Source of the DNA: an uncultured Aquimarina sp.
GTDB lineage: Bacteria; Bacteroidota; Bacteroidia; Flavobacteriales; Flavobacteriaceae
Assembly (NCBI RefSeq): GCF_947495315.1
Contig: NZ_CANLYD010000001.1
Location: 310,001 to 374,000 of the forward strand
Reading direction: 5' to 3'
Length of the DNA: 64,000 nt
Shown: one piece after another, positions 25,428-33,232 of the stretch
Layout: every line of letters starts with the position of its first letter
Position numbering within the stretch: position 1 is the first letter of the stretch
Translations under genes and position numbers: made by a program
The notes under the pieces: model-generated
The model's database searches: none
What the model was told of the DNA's origin: nothing
Seen by the model: only the letters and a program-made list of their open reading frames with translations

Positions 25428-26533
25428 TTTTTTAAATTACTATTTTTGATTATAAACGTCGGTAGGAAGATGTCGTTCATTATCGCAAAAGGCAATTTGT
25501 CCTCTTGTGAATTGTAAGCGCCTCCGGTAAAAACGGCAACCATGTCTATCTCGGGGATTACCATAATATATTGTCCACCATTTCCAGTTGCTGTTTTAGA
25601 AACGACTGCTTTTTTGTTTATGTTAAATGGGATATTCCACCAAAAATAACCATAGTCGATTTCAGTAATTTTTATTTTTGGTGTGGTAGCTTCTTTGACC
25701 CATTTCTCGGACACCACTTGTTTTCCTTCCCATGTTCCTTGATTGAGAATCAACTGTCCGATTTTGGCCATATCACGTGAGATCATATACAATCTTTTTC
25801 CAGATGCTATGATCTCTTTGTCTGAAGTATGTCCCCAATTCACGTTTGTAATTCCCAATAGATTAAATAAGTAATTTTCAGCGAATTTATCAATAGTCAT
25901 TCCTGAAGCTTGACTTATTATTTCTGCTATCAAAATTGCACCCATTGAACAGTAATTCGATACTGTTCCAGGGTCATTGATCATTGGCAGGTCGAGTGTG
26001 TATTGAAGCCAATCTTTTTTTCTGTAGACTTTATCCTCTTGTCCTTTTGATTTTTTGTCCCAATCGTTACAGTCCAGTCCACTAGACATGGTTAAAAGAT
26101 GTTTGATCGTAATCTTTTCTTTTCTTGCATCAAGATTTTTATTTGGTATTGGGGTTTTAAGGTATTTTGATATTGGATCATTAACATTCTCAATAAATCC
26201 TTTATCAATAGCTATTCCCATTAAAATTGCTCTTATGCTTTTAGTTGTAGAACGAAGGTCGTGTGGTTTCTCTGCAGAGTATTCATTAAAGTACTCCTCA
26301 ATAATGAGTTGGTTATTTTTTACCAATAGAATGCTATGGACTTTATTTTTTCTATTTTTCATTTGGCTAAATAACTTATAAATCAGTACTGTGTCAATAT
26401 GCTGTGATTTCAGGTTATTTATTTCCCATCCGTCCCCAAGTTCTTTTGGTGGATGATATTCATAAGTATTTTGTCCATAACAGAAAGTACTTACGAATAG
26501 CGCTAAAATTATTAAGTTTACTATGTACTTCAT
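25424..26533 (-). CDS. Exported serine hydrolase, beta-lactamase (class C) family
   Basis: A signal peptide (MKYIVNLIILALFVSTFCYG) precedes the beta-lactamase-like fold: DLRSTTKSIRAILMGIAID with the SxxK nucleophile (S-T-T-K, ~94), the second motif in VSNYCSMGAILIAEI, and TGNGGQYIMVIPEID as the C-terminal box in place of KTG. Substrate could be a peptide, ester or amide; it is annotated broadly as a serine hydrolase. It overlaps the SMI1/KNR4 gene by 4 bp. The dispersed repeat lies 7 bp upstream and closes the minus-strand array. Confidence 0.88.
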   Translation of the reverse strand: MKYIVNLIILALFVSTFCYGQNTYEYHPPKELGDGWEINNLKSQHIDTVLIYKLFSQMKNRKNKVHSILLVKNNQLIIEEYFNEYSAEKPHDLRSTTKSIRAILMGIAIDKGFIENVNDPISKYLKTPIPNKNLDARKEKITIKHLLTMSSGLDCNDWDKKSKGQEDKVYRKKDWLQYTLDLPMINDPGTVSNYCSMGAILIAEIISQASGMTIDKFAENYLFNLLGITNVNWGHTSDKEIIASGKRLYMISRDMAKIGQLILNQGTWEGKQVVSEKWVKEATTPKIKITEIDYGYFWWNIPFNINKKAVVSKTATGNGGQYIMVIPEIDMVAVFTGGAYNSQEDKLPFAIMNDIFLPTFIIKNSNLKK

Positions 26534-26539
26534 AATAAT

Positions 26540-26625
26540 GGGTTACAATCAGATATGGTTACGAATATAGCCATATCAGTAATGTATCCAGAACAAAATT
26601 ATCACAAAACTTGCTAGCTGTTTAT
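26540..26625 (-). repeat. Dispersed cassette-type repeat (array boundary)
   Basis: This is the last copy, with core CGAATATA at 26562-26569 and ACAAAACTTGCTAGCTG towards 26620. It lies just upstream of the serine hydrolase start. To its right the strand changes and the type VI module begins. Confidence 0.7.
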
Positions 26626-26769
26626 CATTCATTTTAGTGATTCACTATAGGTACAAAAGTAACTCTGGTATCTTTGAGATTGAAAAATTTGTTCTTACAG
26701 TTGAAACTATTACAACAATAATCAAACTTTTCATCGCGGGAAAATATCGCTACATCGAAATAATAGCGT

Positions 26770-26797
26770 TGTTAACGTTTGTGAACGTTATTTTTGA
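26770..26797 (+). promoter_or_regulatory. Bacteroidetes-type promoter of the first TssD module
   Basis: TTG at 26770-26772 and TATTTTTG at 26790-26797 are separated by 17 bp, a full match to the -33/-7 Bacteroidetes consensus (TAnnTTTG). The start codon is at 26833, leaving a leader of about 30 nt. The same boxes and spacing are kept at 35631-35658 before the second TssD gene. Confidence 0.7.
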
Positions 26798-26832
26798 TAT
26801 TTTCATCTCCGGAATACCAAATTATCAAGCCT

Positions 26833-27525
26833 ATGGCCTTTCAGGCAAAACTATTTATTAATGGGGAAGAGCGAAATGTACTAGATAGTACGTTTTTGTA
26901 CCAACAACTGATCGATAGCAATGGTCGCCCTAAAACGAGTATACAAGGTGGCAAAATCAGTTTACTTATAGAATCCACTAAGAACGATGAATTGTTCTAC
27001 GACTGGATGTTTTCTACACATACAATGTACAATGGATATGTTCGTTTTTATAAACGAGATGGCTATAGTAAGTTGTTTGATTTTGAGTTTGCCAATTGTC
27101 ACTGTATCCACTTACAGGAGCGATTTAATGCAGAAGGTAACAGTCCGCTAAAAATGGAGTTGGTACTTTCTCCAGGGATACAGCGAGTACGAGATGTACT
27201 CTTAGAAAAAAACTGGAATCCCAGCAATCCTTTTGATAATACGACTCCGGTTACGGAAAGGGAGGAAAACAACTCTAAGATTTTAGATGCTTATTTTGAA
27301 AATAAGGGAGGAGAGAAAATCACTAAGATACGAAAAGGACAAGATGTATTTTTAGTACTTAAGTCGGAAAACATGAATGGAAAACAAGTTGATATCGATT
27401 TAGGTATGGATCAAGGAAGCTTTGAGCATAATGGGGAGTTATTGGAAAATAATGTATTAGAAGCTCATAGTATTACTTCGGATTTGATGAAAATAGAATT
27501 AAAATCAACAAAGCAAAACAATTAG
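26833..27525 (+). CDS. tssD: Type VI secretion tube protein TssD (Hcp) with C-terminal extension
   Basis: The start at 26833 (MAFQAKLFINGEERNVLDST) is chosen over the frame start at 26794, as this is the usual Bacteroidetes TssD beginning. Residues 1-~135 are the Hcp core. After NPSNPF....PVTERE an extension of about 80 residues follows (KITKIRKGQDVFLVLKSEN ...), homologous to that of the second TssD but much diverged. Hcp rings form the inner tube of the T6SS; extended forms carry or dock effectors. No other structural T6SS genes lie in this window. The effector gene follows after 1 bp. Confidence 0.9.
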   Translation: MAFQAKLFINGEERNVLDSTFLYQQLIDSNGRPKTSIQGGKISLLIESTKNDELFYDWMFSTHTMYNGYVRFYKRDGYSKLFDFEFANCHCIHLQERFNAEGNSPLKMELVLSPGIQRVRDVLLEKNWNPSNPFDNTTPVTEREENNSKILDAYFENKGGEKITKIRKGQDVFLVLKSENMNGKQVDIDLGMDQGSFEHNGELLENNVLEAHSITSDLMKIELKSTKQNN

Positions 27526-27526
27526 A

Positions 27527-28711
27527 ATGGGAACCATTATTGTAAAACAATCTGACGATACAAGTAATTCTTATTCAGGTAGTGGAGTTGAATGGGATGA
27601 ATTTATACCTTTTGTGGATTTAAGTAATCCAAAAGATTATAATACAGCAAATCATGAACTTCCATTAGAGAAGGATAAAGATAATAAATATGTGTATGTT
27701 GATTTATTGAGTCAGACTAAGGATAGTAAAAAGAATAAAACGATTACTACTCTGTCAACGGAATTAAAAAAACCAGTACTTCCGTTTTCTGTTGAAAAAG
27801 CAGGTCCTGATTCCTATTTTGAAGATGACGATGGATATATAGCTGTAGAATTATCATTAGAAAAAGATAAATATGTGAAGATAGAAGGAGCTACAGCACA
27901 AATAAAACTCAAAGGTGATACAGAATATGGGGATAGGGTATTAACAAAGTTTGGGGATATTGTAGAAGTGGAAATTAATATCACTGCAGAGAAAAGCATT
28001 GATTTTTATCTTCGGTTTTTAGCTAATGATGATGAAGATACGTTTAAAGGTGAATATGAAAATTTGTTTTGCGGATGTATGAAAATGGAAACTATTGTAG
28101 TCAAATCTAAAATATATTTTTATAGTAGTACTGATGGTGAGTTTTTAGGAGAAATTGATTCTGAATTTGAAAATAATCGTACTATTATTATTGCCAATGA
28201 TAAATATAAATCGTTTGAAAAGAAAAAGTTTATTAGTCAAAATTTTGAAGATGAAAGATTTAAAGAAGATAAATTCAAGTTTGATTGGAGTTTAAAAAAT
28301 CGAGGAGGGCTACCTAGTTTTGGAGAAATAATTCATAATTATCCAACAAATAAAAACGGTAATAAAGCTGCACCAAGTTCTGACTCTTATGCACATAATC
28401 AATGCGCTATTAGACTTTCCTACGGTTTGATTAATTCTAATTTTAGCATTGCTGCATACCCACAAGTTAATAAAACTAGTGAAGGGTATGCAAGATCTTC
28501 TAAAGGACTTGCTGATTGGCTACATAATAACGTTTTTGTACCTAAAAAATTTAAAAATCCTTCAGAATTTAAGCCAGATAAATCAAATGGGATTATTTTT
28601 TTGTGGGATAAAAGTGAAGGAGGTATAAGTCATATAGATGTATTGTATCATGGTCAGACTGGGTCTGGATATTATGGTGCAGATGAAATTTGGTTTTGGG
28701 AATTAAAATAA
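27527..28711 (+). CDS. tae4: Type VI amidase effector, Tae4-like C-terminal domain
   Basis: The 394-aa protein has an N-terminal ~270 residues of unknown, strand-rich sequence, possibly for loading on the neighbouring TssD. The C-terminal ~120 residues match the Tae4 peptidoglycan amidase family: NQCAIRLSYGL with the nucleophile Cys at about 293, and GGISHIDVLYHG with the catalytic His at about 369, ending with a GADEIWFWEL strand. Tae4 enzymes cut the gamma-D-Glu/mDAP bond of rival cells' peptide stems. No signal peptide is present, as expected of T6SS cargo. It is tightly coupled to tssD and followed after 5 bp by a lipoprotein. Confidence 0.88.
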   Translation: MGTIIVKQSDDTSNSYSGSGVEWDEFIPFVDLSNPKDYNTANHELPLEKDKDNKYVYVDLLSQTKDSKKNKTITTLSTELKKPVLPFSVEKAGPDSYFEDDDGYIAVELSLEKDKYVKIEGATAQIKLKGDTEYGDRVLTKFGDIVEVEINITAEKSIDFYLRFLANDDEDTFKGEYENLFCGCMKMETIVVKSKIYFYSSTDGEFLGEIDSEFENNRTIIIANDKYKSFEKKKFISQNFEDERFKEDKFKFDWSLKNRGGLPSFGEIIHNYPTNKNGNKAAPSSDSYAHNQCAIRLSYGLINSNFSIAAYPQVNKTSEGYARSSKGLADWLHNNVFVPKKFKNPSEFKPDKSNGIIFLWDKSEGGISHIDVLYHGQTGSGYYGADEIWFWELK

Positions 28712-28716
28712 ATAAG

Positions 28717-29538
28717 ATGAAAAGTTGTATCACATATTTATTGATTGTTTTTTTTATTATTTCTTGTAATAATGAAAAAGAAAAAAATAAAGACGGAGCC
28801 ATTACATCATCTTCAGATAAAAAAATAACTGAAGATGCTGTCAAATTATCAAAAGATAGCATTGTAAACTACATAACAGATCAGGATATTAATTATAAGC
28901 CTAAAACTGTCGATGGACATACATGGATTCCAGTTCAATTTTTAAAGTCCATTTATGAAAAAGGAGTGAATAACATAAATAGGAATCAGACGAATTATCC
29001 TTTTGAATCTGTATTTATTGAAGATTGGAATGATAAAAAAATATATACTGAAAGCGCAGGTTTAGACTATAGAAAAATTAGAGTCAAGGTTATTAATGAT
29101 AGTACGTACTATTTAACTGACTGGAACAAGCATCACTATAAAAAAAATGATTCTATTTTTATAGTTAAGCGCAATAACGAAATAGGTTTTGTTGCACAAA
29201 ATGATAGTATACCTTATACATCGGGTATAGGAATTTTTCCCTTTAAAAATTCTTCATTGATCGAGAATATTCATAGAATCTCTTTGTATAATAAAACATT
29301 TAGTTTGCTTAATAATGATCAGTTAATTTTAGATGGGAAGATATCATTTGATCTATCCACTAATACAATAAATAATTCGATAAAATTTAAGCAATATTCA
29401 CTTACAAGTTATTTTTTAAATGAAAATTATCTTATCAAATTAGACACGACTAAATACTTCTTTAATTGGAAAGGAAACAATATGCATTTAAAGTCTAATC
29501 AAGGTGATAGTCTGTTTTTAAAACAGATTAAAGATTAG
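28717..29538 (+). CDS. Lipoprotein, likely immunity protein for the Tae4-like effector
   Basis: The start at 28717 gives a lipoprotein signal (MKSCITYLLIVFFIISC, then NNEKEKNK). The mature 250 residues are strand-rich and match no family that I recognise. A periplasmic lipoprotein directly after a peptidoglycan amidase gene is the expected place for an immunity protein, but it is larger than the usual Tai4 (about 120 aa), so a new immunity type is possible. It lies 5 bp after the effector. Bases 29539-29715 downstream contain a stop-terminated remnant frame (QRPEDYKNYKEKYL). Confidence 0.7.
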   Translation: MKSCITYLLIVFFIISCNNEKEKNKDGAITSSSDKKITEDAVKLSKDSIVNYITDQDINYKPKTVDGHTWIPVQFLKSIYEKGVNNINRNQTNYPFESVFIEDWNDKKIYTESAGLDYRKIRVKVINDSTYYLTDWNKHHYKKNDSIFIVKRNNEIGFVAQNDSIPYTSGIGIFPFKNSSLIENIHRISLYNKTFSLLNNDQLILDGKISFDLSTNTINNSIKFKQYSLTSYFLNENYLIKLDTTKYFFNWKGNNMHLKSNQGDSLFLKQIKD

Positions 29539-29715
29539 TTAAATCATCTTATAATTGTCATTTTAAATTTTGATTCAACCCTGCTGAATACGGTACAACG
29601 ACCAGAAGATTATAAAAATTACAAAGAAAAATATTTATAAAAACATCAAGACGGTTGTTATATCCTGTGATACAACGAAAATTTGTAAATTTAAAGATCT
29701 TAGAAATTAAGTTTT

Positions 29716-30558
29716 ATGCGATCTTTGGTTACGTTGTTTTTTATATTTTGCTCATGTATAGCCTTGTCTCAAAATCAATTCACTTTAGATAGACTGGAGA
29801 AAGATTTCTCAAAATGTAGTGACTGTAAAGGTAATTACGCATATTTTAATTCTTGTCAGGCGATTAACAAAATTTCGGATATAGAAAATGAACATCTTAT
29901 AGACTTCAATACAGGAGCGAGTAGGTATTATGGTACCGTCTGGAGGCAACAGGCTGAGGTGACTAAATTAGAAACTGGAATTTCTCTTTATCAATCTTAT
30001 CTGGAGGAAATACAACCCTATATTAAAAAACCAGATAGTCTGCATTGTACAATTTATGCATACAAAGGACTAAAAGCAGGTTTAAACCAGATGCAGCAAA
30101 AACGATTAGAAAAGATTCATAAACAAATCTGGAAATCAAGAGAACACGCTGGATGGAGTATTGGGTATATTTTAGTAAAATATTTTGATTGGAAAGCATA
30201 TTTAATTATTCATCCCGATGCTAAAGAATATAATCACTGTCTGAAATCTTATAAAAAGAATAAATCATACCCTGTATGGAAACAACCAGATATTCCGTTA
30301 GAAGCTCTATATATTATAGGGTCGGATGATGAGGTTGTTAATGATTTATTAGTAGCTAATGAATTTGGATGGGGATTTAGTGAACAAGGGATTCATACTT
30401 GGATTACCAGATATAATGAATTAAAAGAGTGTAATTGGTTAGGCGTACCTTCCAAAAAGTATCAAGAATACGATAGCGATAAGCCTCTTTTTATTTCAAC
30501 GAAATTCGAAGATTATAAAGATTACGATTCCCACGTTATGATTTTTCCTCCTAAATGA
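29716..30558 (+). CDS. Exported hypothetical protein, 280 aa
   Basis: A signal peptide (MRSLVTLFFIFCSCIALSQ) is followed by a Cys-containing start (DFSKCSDCKGNYAYFNSC), a helical middle (GLKAGLNQMQQKRLEKIHKQ) and an aromatic C-terminal half with SEQGIHTWITRYNELKECNW. Five or more cysteines suggest disulphides in the periplasm. No family is recognised. Its position after the Tae4 module suggests a second immunity protein or a resident of the same accessory region; this is not supported by a motif. Confidence 0.65.
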   Translation: MRSLVTLFFIFCSCIALSQNQFTLDRLEKDFSKCSDCKGNYAYFNSCQAINKISDIENEHLIDFNTGASRYYGTVWRQQAEVTKLETGISLYQSYLEEIQPYIKKPDSLHCTIYAYKGLKAGLNQMQQKRLEKIHKQIWKSREHAGWSIGYILVKYFDWKAYLIIHPDAKEYNHCLKSYKKNKSYPVWKQPDIPLEALYIIGSDDEVVNDLLVANEFGWGFSEQGIHTWITRYNELKECNWLGVPSKKYQEYDSDKPLFISTKFEDYKDYDSHVMIFPPK

Positions 30559-30640
30559 TTATGTATTATAATAAGAAAATATTTCCTGTGCGAAAATAGA
30601 AACTTATAGTGTGATGGGTAATCCGCATAAATAATTAGAT

Positions 30641-31177
30641 ATGAGAATAAATCTGTTGTTATTATTTTGTCTTGCAATTAACTCGGCAAGTTGTCAAGAG
30701 AAGTATGAAAAAGAAGTAATTTTTTTGGGAGAATATAACGATCAAAATGATCTAAAAGTTTTTAAAGAAGATTCTGTAGTTTTTATTAATAAAGATTCTC
30801 TTTCACAAGTGGATCAATTTAAACCAGTAGAGTTAATAAAGCTTATGGAAGCTAATGAATTATACTTTATTGGAGAAGGAGATGAGCCTTTTTGGCAATT
30901 TAAAATAAACTCGTCGAAACTTTTGTTTAAAAAGTTTGATTCAGAGAAGGAAGAAAGTTTTTCCTGTAAATTTTATTATGATCAACAATCAGGTTTCAAC
31001 TTAATGTTTAAATCAAATGATAATAAAGCATTTGGTCTCATAAGAAGAGTGGATCATAAATTAGAATCAGATAACTCTTGTTCTTTAGGACTATCGGATA
31101 ACTATTTGGTGTATGAAACTTTTATTACAGTAGATGGTAAAATGTATAAAGGATGTGCAAGTATTGATAAGAATTAA
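30641..31177 (+). CDS. Exported lipoprotein-like protein with GxEPFW-type motif, 178 aa
   Basis: The signal segment (MRINLLLLFCLAINSASC) has a lipobox-like end. The sequence FIGEGDEPFWQFKINSSKL (residues ~77-95) resembles the 'GNEPFW' motif of META/COG3650-type envelope proteins, and the C-terminus keeps an ASID tail. The family usually binds small ligands or protects the envelope, but no role is proven. Its coding sequence overlaps the start of the next gene by 44 bp in another frame if that gene uses its ATG. Confidence 0.6.
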   Translation: MRINLLLLFCLAINSASCQEKYEKEVIFLGEYNDQNDLKVFKEDSVVFINKDSLSQVDQFKPVELIKLMEANELYFIGEGDEPFWQFKINSSKLLFKKFDSEKEESFSCKFYYDQQSGFNLMFKSNDNKAFGLIRRVDHKLESDNSCSLGLSDNYLVYETFITVDGKMYKGCASIDKN

Positions 31178-32159
31178 CTACATATTTGTTTTAAGTATTT
31201 CTTTCTTTTTTATTTGTTGTAAAAACAATAATAGAGATAATGAAATTTTGATAGTTTCTGATCCGAAAGATATTCAATCAAAAACTATAGAACACTTTGA
31301 GAATGAATATGATTATAGCAAGGTTCCTAAAGATTCTTTAGTATATAAGATTACCAAAAAATGCTTTAAAGATAAATTTGTGATTGGACTTAACTTTTCA
31401 AAGAGGGCTATAGTAATCAAAAAGAATAATACTAGTTTTGAAATACCCGCAGTTAAATTAATAGAGGAAGCTTCGGATAAGGAAATGGTATCTGATTTTA
31501 ATATAATTTGTAATTGTATTCCCGAGGGTTTGTCTATTAATTATGAATTTGACTTATTTCTGTATCAGTATAAATCCATTCAGCATCGTGTTATTTTTGA
31601 TGATGATAATGTTTATTTGACAAAAGCATTTAATTTTTATAGCAATAGACAACAAGAAACATTATTTGGAAGTGCTTATAAAAGAAAGACGTCTTATTCT
31701 TATGATGAATTGGTAGATTTAGAAAGTGATACTACTCAATTAATACAATTTAAAAATTTTCAGGATGAAAATTACGAACAAAATATAGATGCATACTTTA
31801 GTGAAATTCAAGAATTATATTCTGATTCTAAATTTGATAAACTGAAATTAATTGCTGATATCACAGTTTTAGAATTAGCATTAAAAAATGTTCAGATTAC
31901 AGATGCGTTAGCTAAATATAATAATATAGCTTATTATCTAGAACAAGCAAAAGTTTATGAAGAAGCAGTATTCCTTTTAGAAAAGATTGTTCAAAATGCA
32001 CCTAATAGAACTGTTGCTTATATTAATCTTGGCGATGTCTATTGGGGATTAGATGAAAAAGAAAAAGCCAAAGAGGCTTATAAAATCTATATTGAGCAAA
32101 TGAAAACTAACAGCAAAGCATCTAAAATACCTAAACGTGTTATAGAAAGATTACAATGA
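31134..32159 (+). CDS. TPR-containing lipoprotein, 341 aa
   Basis: From the ATG at 31134 the protein has a signal segment ending FFFICC; a TTG at 31164 gives a more compact signal peptide and avoids most of the overlap with the upstream gene, so the true start is uncertain. The C-terminal third holds tetratricopeptide repeats (ALAKYNNIAYYLEQAKVYEEA and AYINLGDVYWGLDEKEKAKEA). The middle is unassigned. It ends with ATGA overlapping the following start, which indicates co-translation. Its role is unknown. Confidence 0.65.
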   Translation: MVKCIKDVQVLIRINYIFVLSISFFFICCKNNNRDNEILIVSDPKDIQSKTIEHFENEYDYSKVPKDSLVYKITKKCFKDKFVIGLNFSKRAIVIKKNNTSFEIPAVKLIEEASDKEMVSDFNIICNCIPEGLSINYEFDLFLYQYKSIQHRVIFDDDNVYLTKAFNFYSNRQQETLFGSAYKRKTSYSYDELVDLESDTTQLIQFKNFQDENYEQNIDAYFSEIQELYSDSKFDKLKLIADITVLELALKNVQITDALAKYNNIAYYLEQAKVYEEAVFLLEKIVQNAPNRTVAYINLGDVYWGLDEKEKAKEAYKIYIEQMKTNSKASKIPKRVIERLQ

Positions 32160-33004
32160 ATAGATTAAAAAGATATTTTCTGCTAACATATATAATATCC
32201 TTTTTGATAGGATGCAATCAAAACCCTTCTGCTTCCAACAAAAGTGAAATATCGGATGCTGATGCAGCAGTAGAAAGTTCCACTGTAGAAAATAAAGTTC
32301 TTACAAAAAGGAATATTCAAACACAGACATCACTCAGTAAGTTACAGGGAATATGGAAGGGACAAAAAGATTTAAATCAGAGTATTCCGTATAGGATTCA
32401 ATACAACAAAAAAACTTTAGATATACTTTGTATAGAAGGAATATGTGATGAAGGAGGTAATGATAACTCAGTTTTAGAATTAAGTTATTTAGGTTTTTTA
32501 GATAAGAACGAGGAAGAAATACTAAAAAATAAGGAATCATATGATACTAATTCTCTTCAGAATGAAGGAAAAGTGATGGTTAGGTTGCTTAAAAATGATA
32601 TTAATGTTGATGAAAATTATAGTTTTGATAGTTTTTTTTATACAACAAAGCTTACTTCTAGTTATATGTATGATGAAGAGCTCTATAATCAGTCAAGTTT
32701 TTTAAGAATAGATGCTCTTCCAAAAGAAATTTTTATCAAGCTCAAAAGTAGATCTAAAGCTGACAATGTTACTTATATAAAAGAGTTTAACATTCAGGAA
32801 CAATCCAAGAAAGTAAAAATAACAGCTGATAAAACATTTTTTTATACTGAAATGTCGGAAGCATCAAAAAGAAAAGCTTTTTTGGTAAAAAATGATACCG
32901 CCTATTTAGAAGATATAAATGATGATTGGGTGAAAGTGTATTATGATGGTAAAATAGTTTCTGGTGGGTATATAAAGCGATCTGATATAAAGGTTTTAGA
33001 ATGA
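32156..33004 (+). CDS. Lipoprotein with C-terminal SH3-like domain, 282 aa
   Basis: The lipoprotein signal (YFLLTYIISFLIGC) is followed by a low-complexity linker, a middle domain beginning LSKLQGIWKGQKDLNQSIPY (a pattern seen in small periplasmic 'extent of binding' domains), and a C-terminal stretch (TADKTFFYTEMSEASK ... DWVKVYYDGKIVSGGYIKRS) that fits a bacterial SH3 domain. Such domains bind peptidoglycan or peptides. It overlaps the TPR gene by 4 bp and ends the plus-strand run after the Tae4 module. Confidence 0.65.
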   Translation: MNRLKRYFLLTYIISFLIGCNQNPSASNKSEISDADAAVESSTVENKVLTKRNIQTQTSLSKLQGIWKGQKDLNQSIPYRIQYNKKTLDILCIEGICDEGGNDNSVLELSYLGFLDKNEEEILKNKESYDTNSLQNEGKVMVRLLKNDINVDENYSFDSFFYTTKLTSSYMYDEELYNQSSFLRIDALPKEIFIKLKSRSKADNVTYIKEFNIQEQSKKVKITADKTFFYTEMSEASKRKAFLVKNDTAYLEDINDDWVKVYYDGKIVSGGYIKRSDIKVLE

Positions 33005-33010
33005 TGGTCA

Positions 33011-33098
33011 CGGATTGCAACCTTAAATCCGCGCCAGCGTGGTTTTTTTGGAATTAAAAGTTTATAGAGTAGCGGATTGTAAATCTATGCTATCGGGG
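33011..33098. repeat. Degenerate short repeat pair with CGGATTG cores
   Basis: CGGATTGCAACCTTAAATCCG (33011-33031) is a 6-bp-stem hairpin followed by GCGCCAGCG. A second, weaker version lies at 33071-33098 (AGCGGATTGTAAATC, TATGCTATCGGGG). A GTTTTTATGCA stretch at 33167-33177 also recalls the junctions of the array at 16-26 kb. Confidence 0.5.
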
Positions 33099-33232
33099 AC
33101 ACCTGTTTTACAACGACTCTCGTGTATGAGAAAGTACCAATCTTTACATTTAATACTTGGCAGTTATGTTTTTATGCATCTTGTTACAGAACGTATTAAC
33201 CATTCTGTTTTTCACTTAAACATAAATTGCAT

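Noticed and set aside
15980..26625. Calling the array a true integron
   Set aside because: No integrase gene is present here and the junctions do not show a clear RYYYAAC/GTTRRRY attC pair; only a cassette-like layout can be claimed.
26637..26861. 74-codon frame upstream of the first TssD gene (and its counterpart at 35490-35723)
   Set aside because: The two versions differ mostly at amino-acid-changing positions, run through the promoter and end inside tssD; the similarity is explained by the duplicated promoter block.
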